This document shows positions 1 to 10,573 of a DNA stretch of 64,000 bases, piece after piece (positions within the stretch are counted from its first letter, which is position 1; each line of letters starts with the position of its first letter). Below the pieces are notes generated by a model. The model saw only the letters and a program-made list of their open reading frames with translations, searched no databases and was not told the origin of the DNA. The position numbers were made by a program, and so were the translations under genes. This stretch comes from Atopsyche davidsoni (lineage: Eukaryota > Arthropoda > Insecta > Trichoptera > Hydrobiosidae), in contig JAILWY010000012.1 of the NCBI GenBank assembly GCA_022113835.1, positions 868,001 to 932,000 on the forward strand, in the 5' to 3' direction.

Positions 1-246
1 GTGACCTTCAGGAAGGTCCTTGACAACCGACTTATCTCCCTAAAATAAACCAACCTCTTACTGAAAGTAACAAAACAAACAAATATGATTTCATATTTAA
101 AGAAGGTGCACTAAAAGTAATTCTACGTTTCTGTTTATTCAAAACATGCATACACACGGTGCGAGGCAACCTGAACTAGACAAAAGCAACCTCTTATTTT
201 CGGTATTGTTTTTTTTAAACCTCAAATATGAAATGCCGTTGCCTAG

Positions 247-478
247 TCGGTTGTATCGCAACGTGTGTAGGCAGCTTTAAGAACGACGTCACTAAATCCA
301 TCAGTGCTAGCAAACACGCGTGCTTCTCAACTCCCGTGAGATCCCGAGCGCATTTTTCAACGCGGAGCGACAAGCCGCAGGGAATGACTGCTAAGCGGCC
401 TACACACTGTATTAGTCTAAAGTCTTCGTGTTTTTGTTATTAATTATAGTTTTGTACAACGTGTGCAGGCAGCTTTAA
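247..478 (+). repeat. Two solo right arms of MITE-1
   Basis: Two copies of the right terminal arm of the foldback MITE lie about 200 bases apart in the same orientation. The first is at 247-280 (CGGTTGTATCGCAACGTGTG then TAGGCAGCTTTAA). The second is at 451-478 and ends in GTGTGCAGGCAGCTTT. No matching left arm is obvious before either of them, so they are probably truncated copies. Confidence 0.7.
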
Positions 479-486
479 AAGCCACT

Positions 487-720
487 CGCTTTATTTCCCT
501 ACTCGCGCTCTTGCCCCTGATAAGGGCCATTAGCGGAGGCGGCCAACCCTCGGCCCGCGAATTAACATATATGCCACATGCACTATTTGAGTGCGTGATT
601 GATATTCTAACATGAGATTGACGACATTTTAACCAGTAAAACACAAAAAATGTGAAGAAAAAAAACAATTTCAACTGCTGAAGCATCTCTACGTACGGTT
701 AAAACTAAATGGTATGATAA
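487..720. other. Mixed-composition stretch without a gene
   Basis: A short GC-balanced block at about 487-560, containing GGCCATTAGCGGAGGCGGCC, gives way to AT-rich sequence. No coding pattern is visible. The block could be regulatory, but nothing beyond its composition supports that. Confidence 0.3.
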
Positions 721-1296
721 CTGGCAAGCGATACGACTTGCAACCAATTTTCAATTAGTCAATAGGGTCTCGTAAGTAAACAACGCTATTGGCCAGTTAT
801 AGGGGTCCAAAAAGAGTATCGGGTGAATGTGAATAGTGACCGCTATTGCGATATGCTGTGAAAAATTTTGGGCCCAGAGTTGCAGGAGTTTCAAGGTTTC
901 ACGTGGTTCCAACAAAACGGGGCCACTTGCCATACACTAAATCAATCAATTTAAGCTGTTAAAGAATTATTCCCTAATAAGGTCATTTCACGTAGCGGTA
1001 ATATCAACTGGCCTCCCAGAAGCCCCGGCCTTAGCCCTTTTGACTACTTCATATGGGGATACCTTAAAAGTAGTGTTTATGAGAATAATCCGACGAACCT
1101 AACGGAATTGAAACAAAACATCAAGTCAGAAATGGCAGCAATATCGAGGGCTATGTGTCAGCGTGTTATCAGCAATCTTCGTTCCAGATTAGAAGAGTGC
1201 CAGCAGCGTAACGGTCACCATTAGGATAACATCTATTTGGACACACTGTATAACCATTCGGTTGTCAGTTGTGTCGCAACGTGTGCAAAGGGCTTT
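721..1296 (+). mobile_element. MITE-1 copy split by a Tc1-like insertion
   Basis: The left arm (721-799) is degenerate but shows the internal MITE-1 series CAATTAGTCAATAG, a GTAAACAACG variant and GCTATTGGCCAGTTA. The right arm resumes at about 1251 with ACCATTCGGTTGTCAGTTGT and ends in a variant GTGTGCAAAGGGCTTT. Between them sits the Tc1-like element at 801-1250. The two MITE halves join cleanly at a TA, as expected for Tc1/mariner insertion. The MITE was therefore already present when the transposon arrived. Confidence 0.65.
801..1250 (+). pseudogene. Tc1/mariner-superfamily transposase relic, internally deleted
   Basis: Frame ending at the TAG at 1222-1224 encodes the C-terminal part of a DDE/D transposase. 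Recognisable motifs in order are WFQQNGATCHT, VISRSGNINWPPRSPGLSP, FDYFIWGYLKSSVYENNP and a helical tail RVISNLRSRLEECQQRNGHH. The second catalytic residue, normally D in QQDGATCH, is N here. The frame has stops at about 848 (TGA in the DML-KILGPEL segment) and 952-954 (TAA). The N-terminal HTH half is missing. The ends GGGGTCCAAAAAGAG and CTATTTGGACACACTGTA are degenerate inverted termini flanked by TA. The family assignment is by motif; the clade is uncertain. Confidence 0.8.
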
Positions 1297-2380
1297 CTGT
1301 GTTCGGGTGTTCGACGAATACCAACAGTTCGGCACCCCTGCGCCAGCTTATCAGCAAATCAGGGCGTTCCCGTGTAGTGTGCCCGCGCGGTAGCGGCCTG
1401 AGCAGGTAAAGAGGAGTTAACTCTATCGCAATACATTTGTACGACTCTGATAAGGAGAGCCTCGAGTTGAGCACTAACTCTTTTAATTGAATTTTAAAAC
1501 GATTCTCATCAGCAGGCTGTATCAAATAATTAAATTACTCTATTTATTAAAGTAATCAAAACTTTTATGTAGAGTTATCCAAATTGTATTAAATGTATGA
1601 GAAATCAATACAGTAAGCGTATTTTTATTGGTATTGTGCAAGAAAAAAAATCTATATGCAACTATGTTTTTTTTTCATTTCAATAATCTAAGAGTTTAAG
1701 CATATTTCTGTCCTTAGAAAATCGGGGATTAATCTCATATTTTCTGCAACGTTAAACTTGTAGGTATGTGCAAAAAGGTGGTTCTATCAAATATTCAAAG
1801 ATCATTTTTAATTGACATCAGACAAATTACGATAAGAATTACAAATAAGAAATTTGTAACGTGGTTTCTTTGCTTAATATTGATTATTTAAGATTTATAC
1901 GTCTATAAATTACAAGTGTCGCCTTATCGACCAATTCTAATAGAACCTGGAATTAAACCAGCTTTATGAGTTTGTAGTTAACAGGAATTACCCGAAGTGC
2001 TAACAAATCAACAAGTTTATGGCTCGTCCTGGAATCTGACGTTATCTGTGTTTGCTGAGGATCAAGGCGGCCTCCAACGACCTTTGATAACGATTGGATC
2101 ACTCGAAAAGTTTGCGGCCTGATACTAAAAAATATATAAAAGCCTACTGACAAGTCGGTGGAAGCTACTTTTTTTTTAAATAAAATAATTTTATTTTAAT
2201 TGAATTGCATTTTAAAAATAATTTTAACATAAGTAAGTGATAAGCTTAAAAAGTGTTTAATTAAAACAAACCCAAACGGATGAGAGATACCAAAAAGATT
2301 TTGCAAGATGTGCGTTTAACTCTTATTGGTTTCATTTATGATCAAACAAAAAATGTTTTTTGGAATTAGGGCGTGAACTT
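1297..2380. other. Gene-free stretch
   Basis: The first 250 bases have mixed composition and the rest is AT-rich. Long T and A runs are frequent. No protein motif, RNA or repeat family that recurs in the window was recognised. Confidence 0.5.
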
Positions 2381-2790
2381 TTCGATCTCCCCCGTGACGC
2401 GTACCCATTATTTTTAAAGCTAGGACTTATCACAAATGTAGATTTACAGTCGCTGTTCCGTCTAGACGTTTTTATATCTGTTTGGTAAACTCGTGGCGTG
2501 ATCTGTGGAAGGGATTTACCAAGGCAAGCAGTTCTCCGGGCCGGTCGGAAAGTTTGCCGACTTCTTCGCGATTTATTATGATTGTGGTAATTTTTTACCG
2601 TCTCCCCTTTTTATTTTAAATTTGTTTGAAAGCAATATGTCATGAAGAAGTAAACGAAAAAGTTGGCTGTGCTCGGCTTTGCAAGCGAAACGAAGTCGGA
2701 TTCGATTATTTACTATGTTTTGTTTATTTGAAATTTCCGGTGCTCTGCCAATATCGTTTATATTTATTTTCCTCAATTTAAACAAACATT
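2381..2790. promoter_or_regulatory. GC-balanced island, possible regulatory element
   Basis: This stretch has markedly higher complexity than its AT-rich surroundings. It includes a GCTTTGCAAGC-type segment near 2680 and GC-rich patches near 2535. Short opposing reading frames exist here but show no domain. A conserved noncoding element is one explanation and ancient repeat debris is another. Confidence 0.2.
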
Positions 2791-4317
2791 TTTTAAATGT
2801 TAATTACTCTGTACATACACCATTGGCATGTGGTATGTTCAAAATCAAAGCAATCGCTTTTTCGTTAAAAATTTTGCGCAATTCTTAGTCAAAAATTAAA
2901 GCGAAAATGCTTAAATGGACCGCAATATATATTTATGTATTTATCATCCAAAATACTTTGACACATTCTTTTAAAATGCAATCAATACTCTATTGGTTAT
3001 GTTTTCGTAACTATTCAAAAAAAAAAAAACACATACTCATTAGTCATCCTAATTATGGAATTCCAGCAAAACGTAAAATAAAATAGCTTTCTTACAAAAA
3101 AACTAGAGTGGCCTGTAAATTAGAACAGGGATAAAGATTAATGGACGTCCTCGGCCATAAATTAACAATAAACTAATATTATTTTTAATTTTTCGCTCCT
3201 AAGGTTTACTGGGAGGGCGTGGCGCGCGTCAACAGCCATGGAAAATTAAAATGCGCATTCCGTCTTGGGGTTTATTGGACTTTTTTCGAACAATCCAGGG
3301 ACTCAAGAAGCCATCCCCAGTTAAAATATAGACTTTAGATAATTAGTTTGTAAAAAATATCTCCAGAATGTGGAGTAACTGTTCTTTTTTATTTTTAGCC
3401 ATTCTTAAAAATACTTCTCACGTTTTTAGTAGTATTTTATTTTTTTATAAATACATATTAATATTTTAATAGCTTTGTTCTGAAAATGAGCCACTGCAAT
3501 GCGCCTAAAGCAATAAATCAACAAACTATAACATTCCCCAAGCAAAGCTTTATAATTGTTTTGTAGTATATACAAACAAGTTAGTTTAACGACATTATTA
3601 TACTTTTACCCACATATTTTATTTTACTTTAATAAATTAAAATTTCATTTCATTTATGTCTATGTGATATTAATATTTTTATTTGTATAAAAAATGCTTT
3701 ATCTTCCCATTGTGCTCTCTTCTGTCAAAGGTGTCAAAAAAAATTAGCAAGGGCATCAAAATTTCACCTAAACTGCTTCAACCCATTATATTTTCTGCAT
3801 GACTATTTCATTCAACAATCATTAATATTTTAATCATTTCTAGAACCTTTGTATTATTTTTTTTTCCTAATTAATGTGTGATTTTAAAATATTTTGGGAC
3901 ATCTCTTTTCATTTTTACATACCTTTTAATAGTAAATGTTTACATCCCCGAAGGTTCGCGATTTGCGCCTAAAAATAAATAATATTCTACAATCTAAAAT
4001 AAATGATTTTTTATTAATATTTTTTTAAAAATCCAGTGATCGAAGTGATACATTTATATTTGTTTCTTAATACAAATTTAACAGAATCGTGAAAATTAAA
4101 AATCTTTGATATACAAAAGCACTTTAGGTAATCGATACATACGAGTATATGAAACAACTATAGATGTCATCGGAAAAATTGTTCGCGTTAATTCGAGAAT
4201 TTGTCTCGTTGATTTATCGCTTATCTATGAATATACTAAATATACAGAAGGTTAATAAAATATAACGCCGTTTTGTTAAATGTTAAACAGCAATCATTGG
4301 TAATATACAAATTTTTA
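2791..4317. other. AT-rich gene-free stretch
   Basis: AT-rich DNA with many homopolymer runs. The exception is a small island at about 3190-3320 with GGGAGGGCGTGGCGCGCGTC and GGGGTTTATTGGAC, a TTTATTGG motif that recurs in other islands at 11011 and 42180. No gene or known repeat was recognised. Confidence 0.5.
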
Positions 4318-4325
4318 GTCTATAT

Positions 4326-4829
4326 CACTTGTTCCCAAAGTGGTCAATATCGACCCCCAGGGGTCGATTTTGCCCTGCAAGGGGTCGATGATAGAGAAAA
4401 ATAAAATTGGGGGTCCACGAAATGTAAATGGAGGTCTACAAGAGTAGATCCCATTTAAGCAGGTCATCACCAAAATTTAGGCATTCCGTAAATGTCATAA
4501 TGCACCTAACTCAGATTGTACCTGTGTACTTACATAATAATACTGTTTATCCTGGATTATGGACTATAGCAAAAAGGTTTTCGATAGCATTTCCATCTTC
4601 ATACCACATGGAAAAGGGTTTCAGTGCAGTTGTCAACCTTCTAACAAAAAAAGAAATAGTTATTCAATGTTTACATACCAACATAAAATATGGCGCACCC
4701 TGTATACCAGATGTCAAACATTTGAAGATGATGAATTTGTAAATATTCAATATTAGCAAGGCAGGGGTCTACGAAAAATAGTAAAACTCGACAAGGGGTC
4801 GACGGGACAAAATAGTTTAGGAGCCTATA
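4326..4829 (+). mobile_element. hAT-family element A, degenerate copy
   Basis: The element opens with a variant of CACTGGTTCCCAAAGTGGTC and closes with AAGGGGTCGACGGGACAAAA followed by GGAGCCTATA, matching the copies at 39354 and 49060. Inside, a plus-strand frame (4428-4742) carries a decayed hAT C-terminal dimerisation region. Its motifs are YPGLWTIAKRFSIAFPSSY, MEKGFSAVVNLLTKK and a following NIKY segment. In intact relatives this region reads FPTSYLVERGFSAV. Flanking 8-bp duplications are GTCTATAT (4318-4325) and GTCTGTAT (4830-4837), with one mismatch. Most of the transposase, including its catalytic core, is absent. Confidence 0.8.
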
Positions 4830-4837
4830 GTCTGTAT

Positions 4838-5322
4838 CAGTGGCTCTCAAACTCTTTTGGCCCACGGACCCCTTTTCATAGTCAAAACTTGCCCACGGAC
4901 CCCCTTTCATAGTCAAAACTTGCCCATGGACCCCCTTTCATAGTCAAAACTTGCCTACGGAGCCTAGGTGAAAAAGTACATAAATTCTTATTACAGACTA
5001 GTAGGTGCAAGTATCGACTTTATTGCGTTCCTGTATTAACCTACCTGACTCACCGCGATGCCTGTTATTACTTGTATTTTATGCACCTGTCTATATTGAT
5101 ATTTTACTTAGGACGTAAAAATCGCTGATAGTGTATTCATTGTTATTTATTTTAACATCCATATTAATAAAAATGTGTCACAATTTTTTTATATTATATT
5201 AAACCTTGCGCGGACCCCCTGACGTTGTTCAGGGACCTCCAAATCGATTTTAATTTTCTAAGGACCCCCTGAATGATCCCAGGGACCCCATGGGGTCCCT
5301 GGGACCACTTTGAGAAGCACTG
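4838..5322. mobile_element. Nonautonomous hAT-type element B
   Basis: Terminal inverted repeats are CAGTGGCTCTCAAACTCTTT at the left and, read on the minus strand, CAGTGCTTCTCAAAGTGGTC at the right. The element is 485 bp and has no transposase motif. Its left part holds three 31-bp direct repeats (4861-4953) built on CCCACGGACCCC plus TTTCATAGTCAAAACTTG. The 8-bp flanks are GTCTGTAT (4830-4837) and GTCTATAT (5323-5330), a 7/8 match. It abuts element A directly, sharing the middle 8-mer. Confidence 0.85.
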
Positions 5323-5364
5323 GTCTATATGATACCTCCATGTACCTCACTCGATAGACATTGT

Positions 5365-5500
5365 GAACGCACCCTCAGGACCCGCCCCCTCCCCCGGGGG
5401 CGCCTCCTTAATGAGCACCGTTAATGACGCGTCGACGGGAATGCTTTACGTCCATGGGAAACGCCAGTCATTACGCACGTGAGCTGGGCGCACTGTTGAA
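5365..5500. promoter_or_regulatory. GC-rich island, possible regulatory element
   Basis: A GC-rich block in AT-rich surroundings includes CCTTAATGAGC and GTTAATGACG (TAATG-type homeodomain cores), GACGCGTCGACG, and an E-box CACGTG near 5478. No coding frame was recognised. The regulatory reading rests on composition and motifs only. Confidence 0.25.
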
Positions 5501-6028
5501 TGTTTACGTTTGTTTTATGACACATAAAATAAAATATACACTCCAGTTAAATACCCCAAAAGTAAAAAAAAACACACTTTTCATTTTGTAGGTTTTTTTT
5601 TTAGAAAATTATATTTTTCAAGGTATGAACTGTTCTATGAATACTCTTTAATATTTTATAAATCTATATGTTTTAACAATACGAGATTAATTGTGTTTTT
5701 ATTTGTATTGGGTGCTGTACTCGAACTAGATGAAAGTCAAAATCCAGCCAGCACTTAAGACGTCGCTTCCACACTTGCATATAACAGTCCAGTTTCTTGC
5801 TCAGTATTCTTATTTTATTAATCGTTTTAAAAAATCAAAGATTTTTTTTTCGTTTTATGTTTGAATTGAACTTAAATCATACTTTATTTCAGTAATATGT
5901 ACTCGACACAACACAATAATAAAACTGAACAGTAATTAGCTAATAGCTTTCTTTTATTTTTGTTGTTTTTATAGTTTTGTTTAAGGAAACACTTGCTTAG
6001 CTGTTGGCTAATAACCGTTATATTTTCA
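5501..6028. other. AT-rich gene-free stretch
   Basis: AT-rich sequence. A segment near 5750-5820 (CACACTTGCATATAACAG, TTTCTTGCTCAGT) resembles 20775-20815 (CACTTGCATATAACG, TTCTCGCTTAGT), so an older shared repeat may underlie both places. Confidence 0.4.
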
Positions 6029-6178
6029 GTTGTGTCGCAGCGTGTGTAGGTAGCTTAAAGCTGTTCACTATATAACTGGCCTATTGGTATATAAAAAAAA
6101 ACTTCCAAAATAAGAAGACGCCATCGCTTAATATCAAATCGTTAGTAAATTGCGCTGCAGCGGGTGTGGGCAGCTTTA
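6029..6178 (+). repeat. Two tandem right arms of MITE-1
   Basis: Right-arm sequence occurs at 6029-6057 (CAGTTGTGTCGCAGCGTGTG followed by TAGGTAGCTT) and again at 6145-6176 (GCGCTGCAGCGGGTGTGGGC then AGCTTTAG). Both point the same way, which resembles the doubled arms at 247-478. Confidence 0.65.
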
Positions 6179-6470
6179 GTTTCATATCTTCACTTCCTCT
6201 GAGTAACTGAGTTGTGCCTGTTGGAATTGGATGTTTACTGCGATGGAAGAGGAATCGCGATATAAAAATTACAGCGCCGTTAAAAATATGAATAAAAACA
6301 GGAGATCCCTTGAAGGGCGCAATAAACAGCAGTAAAGGAGTAAACGTCGAGGCGCGGGCAACTTCTCGGAAAACGCTCTTTTATTAATAACCGAGTGGCA
6401 AAGCAATAAAATCGATGCGTTTTTGCCCAGATACAAAGTCTCGTTTGCCTTCATAACATTAAGTCAAAAG
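6179..6470. promoter_or_regulatory. Mixed-composition island, possible regulatory element
   Basis: A block of even composition in an AT-rich setting. It contains ATCGCGATATAAAAATTACAG, TAATAACCGAG and AATAAAATCGATGCG. A 61-codon minus-strand frame crosses it but has no recognisable domain or splice structure. Confidence 0.2.
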
Positions 6471-6683
6471 CTACACTAGAATGTCTCAATAAAAAAATCT
6501 TATTTTGTCCTTTAATTTTTTTTAAATTGCCGCATTTTTTCAAACAAGACAGTCATTAATCCGTTTACAGTGCATTTTGTTCGTTTAGTTGTTTATATTT
6601 TAAATCTACTGTACCTCACTCATATTACATACCTCTAACAAATTGCTAGTATTGATAGTGATTATTGCGTATAATCTAGATTT

Positions 6684-6856
6684 TCATTCCCACGTTGCGA
6701 CACAAGCGACATCGGAATTGCAACCAGCCATAGCGTCTTTTTTCCGTTGTTTATTGTGGGGAAAACTTTTAAAAGTACATAAATAAGAAGACGTTATTTG
6801 TTAATTACCTTTCGGTTGTTGGCTATATTGCAACGCGTGTGTGCGGCTTAAATGTT
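6684..6856. mobile_element. Diverged MITE-1 copy
   Basis: A left-type arm is seen at about 6690 (ACGTTGCGACACAAGCGACA) and a right-type arm at 6811-6853 (TTCGGTTGTTGGCTATATTG, CAACGCGTGTGTGCGGCTTA). The interval is short, as in the other full copies. The arms are diverged, so the boundaries are approximate. Confidence 0.55.
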
Positions 6857-6989
6857 GATTTTACAGCTGGCAATTGGCAGTTATTGCCTATTGTAAAGTA
6901 TTGTATAAAGTTGCCGTATCCTCTAATTGGAGTTGATTAAGCGGACGAGAAACAGCCCGAGTTGTGATTGTATCCATTAGTCTGATTGT

Positions 6990-7380
6990 ACGTAATGGCG
7001 GATCGTATTTATTGTCGGTGGCAAACAGGACCGACAATGTTACAGGCGGTGGCGAGTTCGAGCTGAAAGCCAACATTGTTGCAGAGATCACTGAAGACAA
7101 GTTAAAAATTATGACAAGTCTATTTGAACACATTATGATGGATCAAAGTCACACATAGTTACAGGCGATGGCAGGTTCAGGAAAAAAATAAAGGATTCAA
7201 GTCGACATTGTTACAGGAACGTGGCGGATTAAAATGGCGTGGTTACAGAGAATAACGACCAACTTTGTTTCGAGGAATCGCAGATAATGACGGACTTACA
7301 TATTATTTAAGAATTTACAGGCATCGGTGGGTTCATCCCCGATATTCTAAGGGGAGTTTGATATTCTAAGGGGAGGCGGA
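6990..7380. repeat. Degenerate tandem repeat built on GTTACAGG
   Basis: A motif close to ACAATGTTACAGGCGGTGGC recurs at about 7033, 7155, 7207, 7240 and 7312. Spacing is irregular, between about 35 and 120 bases. A second short duplication of GATATTCTAAGGGGAG occurs near 7338 and 7360. The short plus-strand frame at 6964-7158 lies inside this array and is probably not a gene. Confidence 0.5.
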
Positions 7381-8950
7381 TATCGTCAAAAGAAGTTAGG
7401 CGGTCGATACCGATTCCAAACCGATATTGTTAAGAGAGTTGCTGCCACGGTGGAAGGGAGAGGGTGGCAGATTGTATTCCGATGAAGCGATAACAACAAA
7501 TTGGACACGTCACGCGATCCGCCCCCAGGGGAGCTGGGAGCCGAGGAAGGAGACGCGACTGTACTATAATATAATAATAGGCACTCGTGATCAGTGTACC
7601 CTTAAAAAATATTTCAACATCATAGGTCTACACTGAAACAATATTTTTGCAACCAAGAAATGATGCAAACTTTGAACGGTGACATGAGGATTTATGTGAG
7701 GTTATGTGAGGATCTCACTAATCATCAGCCACTGTCGCAAATTCTGTGTTTCTGAAAATATGGCCAAGTTTTCTGCCATAACATATGAGTAGATGAATTT
7801 TATTACTTGACCAATTATTTTTAAAATGAGCTTAGAATACAATCACAGTGAGATAATTAGACAGGTAGACAAACAGTGATTTTTAAAATAATAAGAATAT
7901 AATTTTAAGATAGCTCTCCGTGTGATGGCATTATAATGACTATGCGACTGCGCCAACTCTTTATACGGGCTGTTAAAATCACACATTACCACCTCTAATT
8001 GCTCGTGAAGTGACGCTCCTGGGACTCGAACCGCTGGAAATTATTTTATCTTTTCAGCGTATGATTAAGATAAAAAACTACATGACTAAATTTTAACGTA
8101 ACATTTTTAATTGTTTTCCTTATCAAATACATGTAAAGGTGTTTGCTGTGCGAGACTTGATTCTAACATCAGCAGCAGATTTTTTGATGTTTTTTTTTTC
8201 TTTTAAATAATATAAACGAGTTTATAACCACGCTGTTGAGGAGGAGTGGCTACAGGGATGGATTCAGTGGAAGTATTCAGGTGTTATTGCGAGTGTTACT
8301 ATGTACAAAATTAAAAAGTAATGGTAAGGTTCAAAGGTTTTTTATTTCAATTAACAAGACTCAAAGACAAACAAGAATCAAACGGTTATTTCATTTGTAT
8401 TTTGAACAAAATAAATATCATAAAAACTATCACCACGTATATATATATATATATATTACTCATTAGTGCTTAGGCTGACTGGTAATAATCTTGCACATTG
8501 TAATTCGCATTGCTCGGCACGTCATTAATACAAATGCACTGCGTTTTAACTGCACCGCGGTGTCGTATAGTAATAAAATTAACAATCCGAGCGATGTTTC
8601 TTTTTTCATACGTAGCACGGAAGCCGGCCGAAGTATCACTTTGTATCGCCTCACTAAACAAAGCAATGAAAAAGATTTGCTTATTATTTATTTATAGACT
8701 CTACGAGCGATAGACGTCTAAGATAAAAAAAATCTGACCGAAGTTAATCCACCTAGAGCTGCACATGATTTGGGACTGCATTTTTTTTTTGCAATTAAAC
8801 TTTAAATGAAAATAGCAGGGTGTGAGAAGCAGGGGATAGCTTATAGAAAAGCATCGCCTACATAAGACTGTAGTAGTGGGAGCGATGCGCGAAATTCTTG
8901 AAAGGAAGCCATATTTTTATTATAATTAAATAATGATAATACAATACTTT
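7381..8950. other. Gene-free stretch
   Basis: Mostly AT-rich DNA. It includes a short (AT)n tract at about 8438-8456. Overlapping frames in all orientations at 8463-8713 reflect lack of stops in a GC-balanced patch and show no domain. No gene or recurring repeat was recognised. Confidence 0.4.
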
Positions 8951-8984
8951 ACCATATCATATATTATATACTTCCCCGCTCTCC

Positions 8985-9322
8985 CCATTCTGTACCCTGA
9001 GTAGTGGATTTGGAATGATTTTAGGGGGATGTGCTCTGGAAGTACCTTGTCGAGGTGAGGGGTTTCTTGCTATTGTTTTTCTAGCTTGCTGCAGAAGGAA
9101 TATTAGATCTAAACGCCAGAGCTTTGTTAGGAAAGGGTTTATAATAATGCTATTGGGCAGCACCAATATGCAGAATTTTCCTTCCAATATAAAACTGCGG
9201 TATGGAAGGACCCTGGGACCCACTACACTATTTTCCCTTTAGAAAACCATGAACACTGGCTCAGCATGAGTATCTCAGTCGCTGAACTCCTTTGAGAAGA
9301 GGCACTTGAAGAAGAAGATTAT
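8985..9322 (+). repeat. Interspersed repeat R2, copy 1 (LINE-tail-like)
   Basis: This segment is repeated in reverse orientation at 21590-21905. Shared blocks include GGATGTGCTCTGGAAGTACC, CGCCAGAGCTTTGTTAGGAA, GGACCCTGGGACCCACTACA and CACTGGCTCAGCATGAGTAT. It ends GAGAAGAGGCACTTGAAGAA with a GAAGAA-type tail. RTE-like LINE ends elsewhere in this window (for example 59100-59130) finish in a similar GAGGAGAGGCA...GAAGAAG pattern. It is probably the 3' untranslated end of a LINE. The two reading frames inside it are unlikely to be genes. Confidence 0.7.
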
Positions 9323-10099
9323 GTGTATGTTTAATGTATAGATTTTGGAACAATTGGTTTTCCATACTTTTTGATATATTAATAATGCGTCTTATAAGTA
9401 CTTTTAAGGTAGATTATGCTCACAACCCGAGGTTTGCTTTGTTATTATAATTTACTAGTAATAAAGTTACAACTTTGACTTTAATCCTTTAACGGAAGTA
9501 TTTCGCACTCTAAGCAGTTATATACTCTGTACCATAAATAAGTTGCTTATATATTGGCTATAAATACTTAATGCAAATTATAGCTATAAAGCTATTCTAT
9601 ATTCATAATTTATTGGTTTAAACAAATTTATATTTATTGAATTAAGGTTATCTGTCGTTTTTCAATAGGTTATTAAGAATGCTCCCTATAACTATCTCAG
9701 TAATAAACTAACATCTGAAAAAATGTGTCTGCTACTTTTTGCTGATAGATTCTTTTACGGCTATGTTAGAATATCAAATATTTGTGAGATCGAATACATG
9801 GACACAGAAAAAACGCAGCAACTTAAATAAATATTAAAATTATTTCAAAAATATATTATTTACTAAATTTTTAACCCATATATTTTTTATACCCTTAAAA
9901 GCTTATTTTTAAGTCGATATGAATATAATTTTACAAAGAGAACTTTCTGCAAGCGCATCGTCGTAAATTTTATTGTATAATTTATTTGAATAGCTTAGAT
10001 TACATAGCGAAGTAAAATTTTGATTTTTATTACATTGACTGCACCTGTTTCAATTAGGAGTTATACACATTAAATCAGTCTGTCTTGGGGTAAATTTTA
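9323..10099. other. AT-rich gene-free stretch
   Basis: AT-rich DNA with no motif, repeat copy or coding pattern that I could recognise. Confidence 0.5.
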
Positions 10100-10387
10100 A
10101 TGTTTGTCAGCTGTCATAATTGTAAAGATGCGAAAGGTGTCCTATTTGGCCACATTTTTCGTAACAATAAGTATAGCATCTTTCAGCTGATTGTCCAAAG
10201 AAAAATAGAAGCAAAAAGGGGCATGAGAAGAAGAAGGTTAACGTGGATGCTGGACATTGGAAGTGCAGCCGGATATATGAGACTGGCCCAAGATAGAGAT
10301 ATGCTCGAGAGGCAACATAAGAAGAAGAATAATTGTAAGGAATATGTTTCTATCTTCAATTCTGTGAGTTTTTTTAAGAGCTCTTAG
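10100..10387 (+). pseudogene. RTE-like LINE reverse transcriptase C-terminal fragment
   Basis: The plus frame carries GHIFRNNKYSIFQLIVQRK, an Arg-rich KRGMRRRRLTWMLDI segment and AQDRDMLER. These correspond to the region just after the reverse transcriptase palm in RTE-like LINEs (FGHIxRNxKY, GxRGxGRRRxSWL, LAQDR). The 3' end GCAACATAAGAAGAAG matches the (GAA)-rich tail seen in the copy at 58770-59135. The catalytic palm is absent, so this is a 5'-truncated dead copy. Confidence 0.7.
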
Positions 10388-10504
10388 TAGTCATGTTAGC
10401 ATGTTGGTTATATTTGAGCTGCCTTACGGCCAGTAGCGTTTTCTTGTTTTAAGTATTGCCCTAAAAAAAACATTGAAATTAGGACGCTATTCTTTAGGTC
10501 ACTG

Positions 10505-10547
10505 ATCGATTACCGGTTGTGTTAAAACGTGTGTAGGCAGCTTTAAA
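10505..10547 (+). repeat. Solo right arm of MITE-1
   Basis: The arm reads CGATTACCGGTTGTGTTAAA then ACGTGTGTAGGCAGCTTTAA. It is preceded by AGGACGCTATTC, the inner part of the family's terminal repeat. Confidence 0.75.
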
Positions 10548-10573
10548 TTATAAAAATACCATATGTGTTGTAA

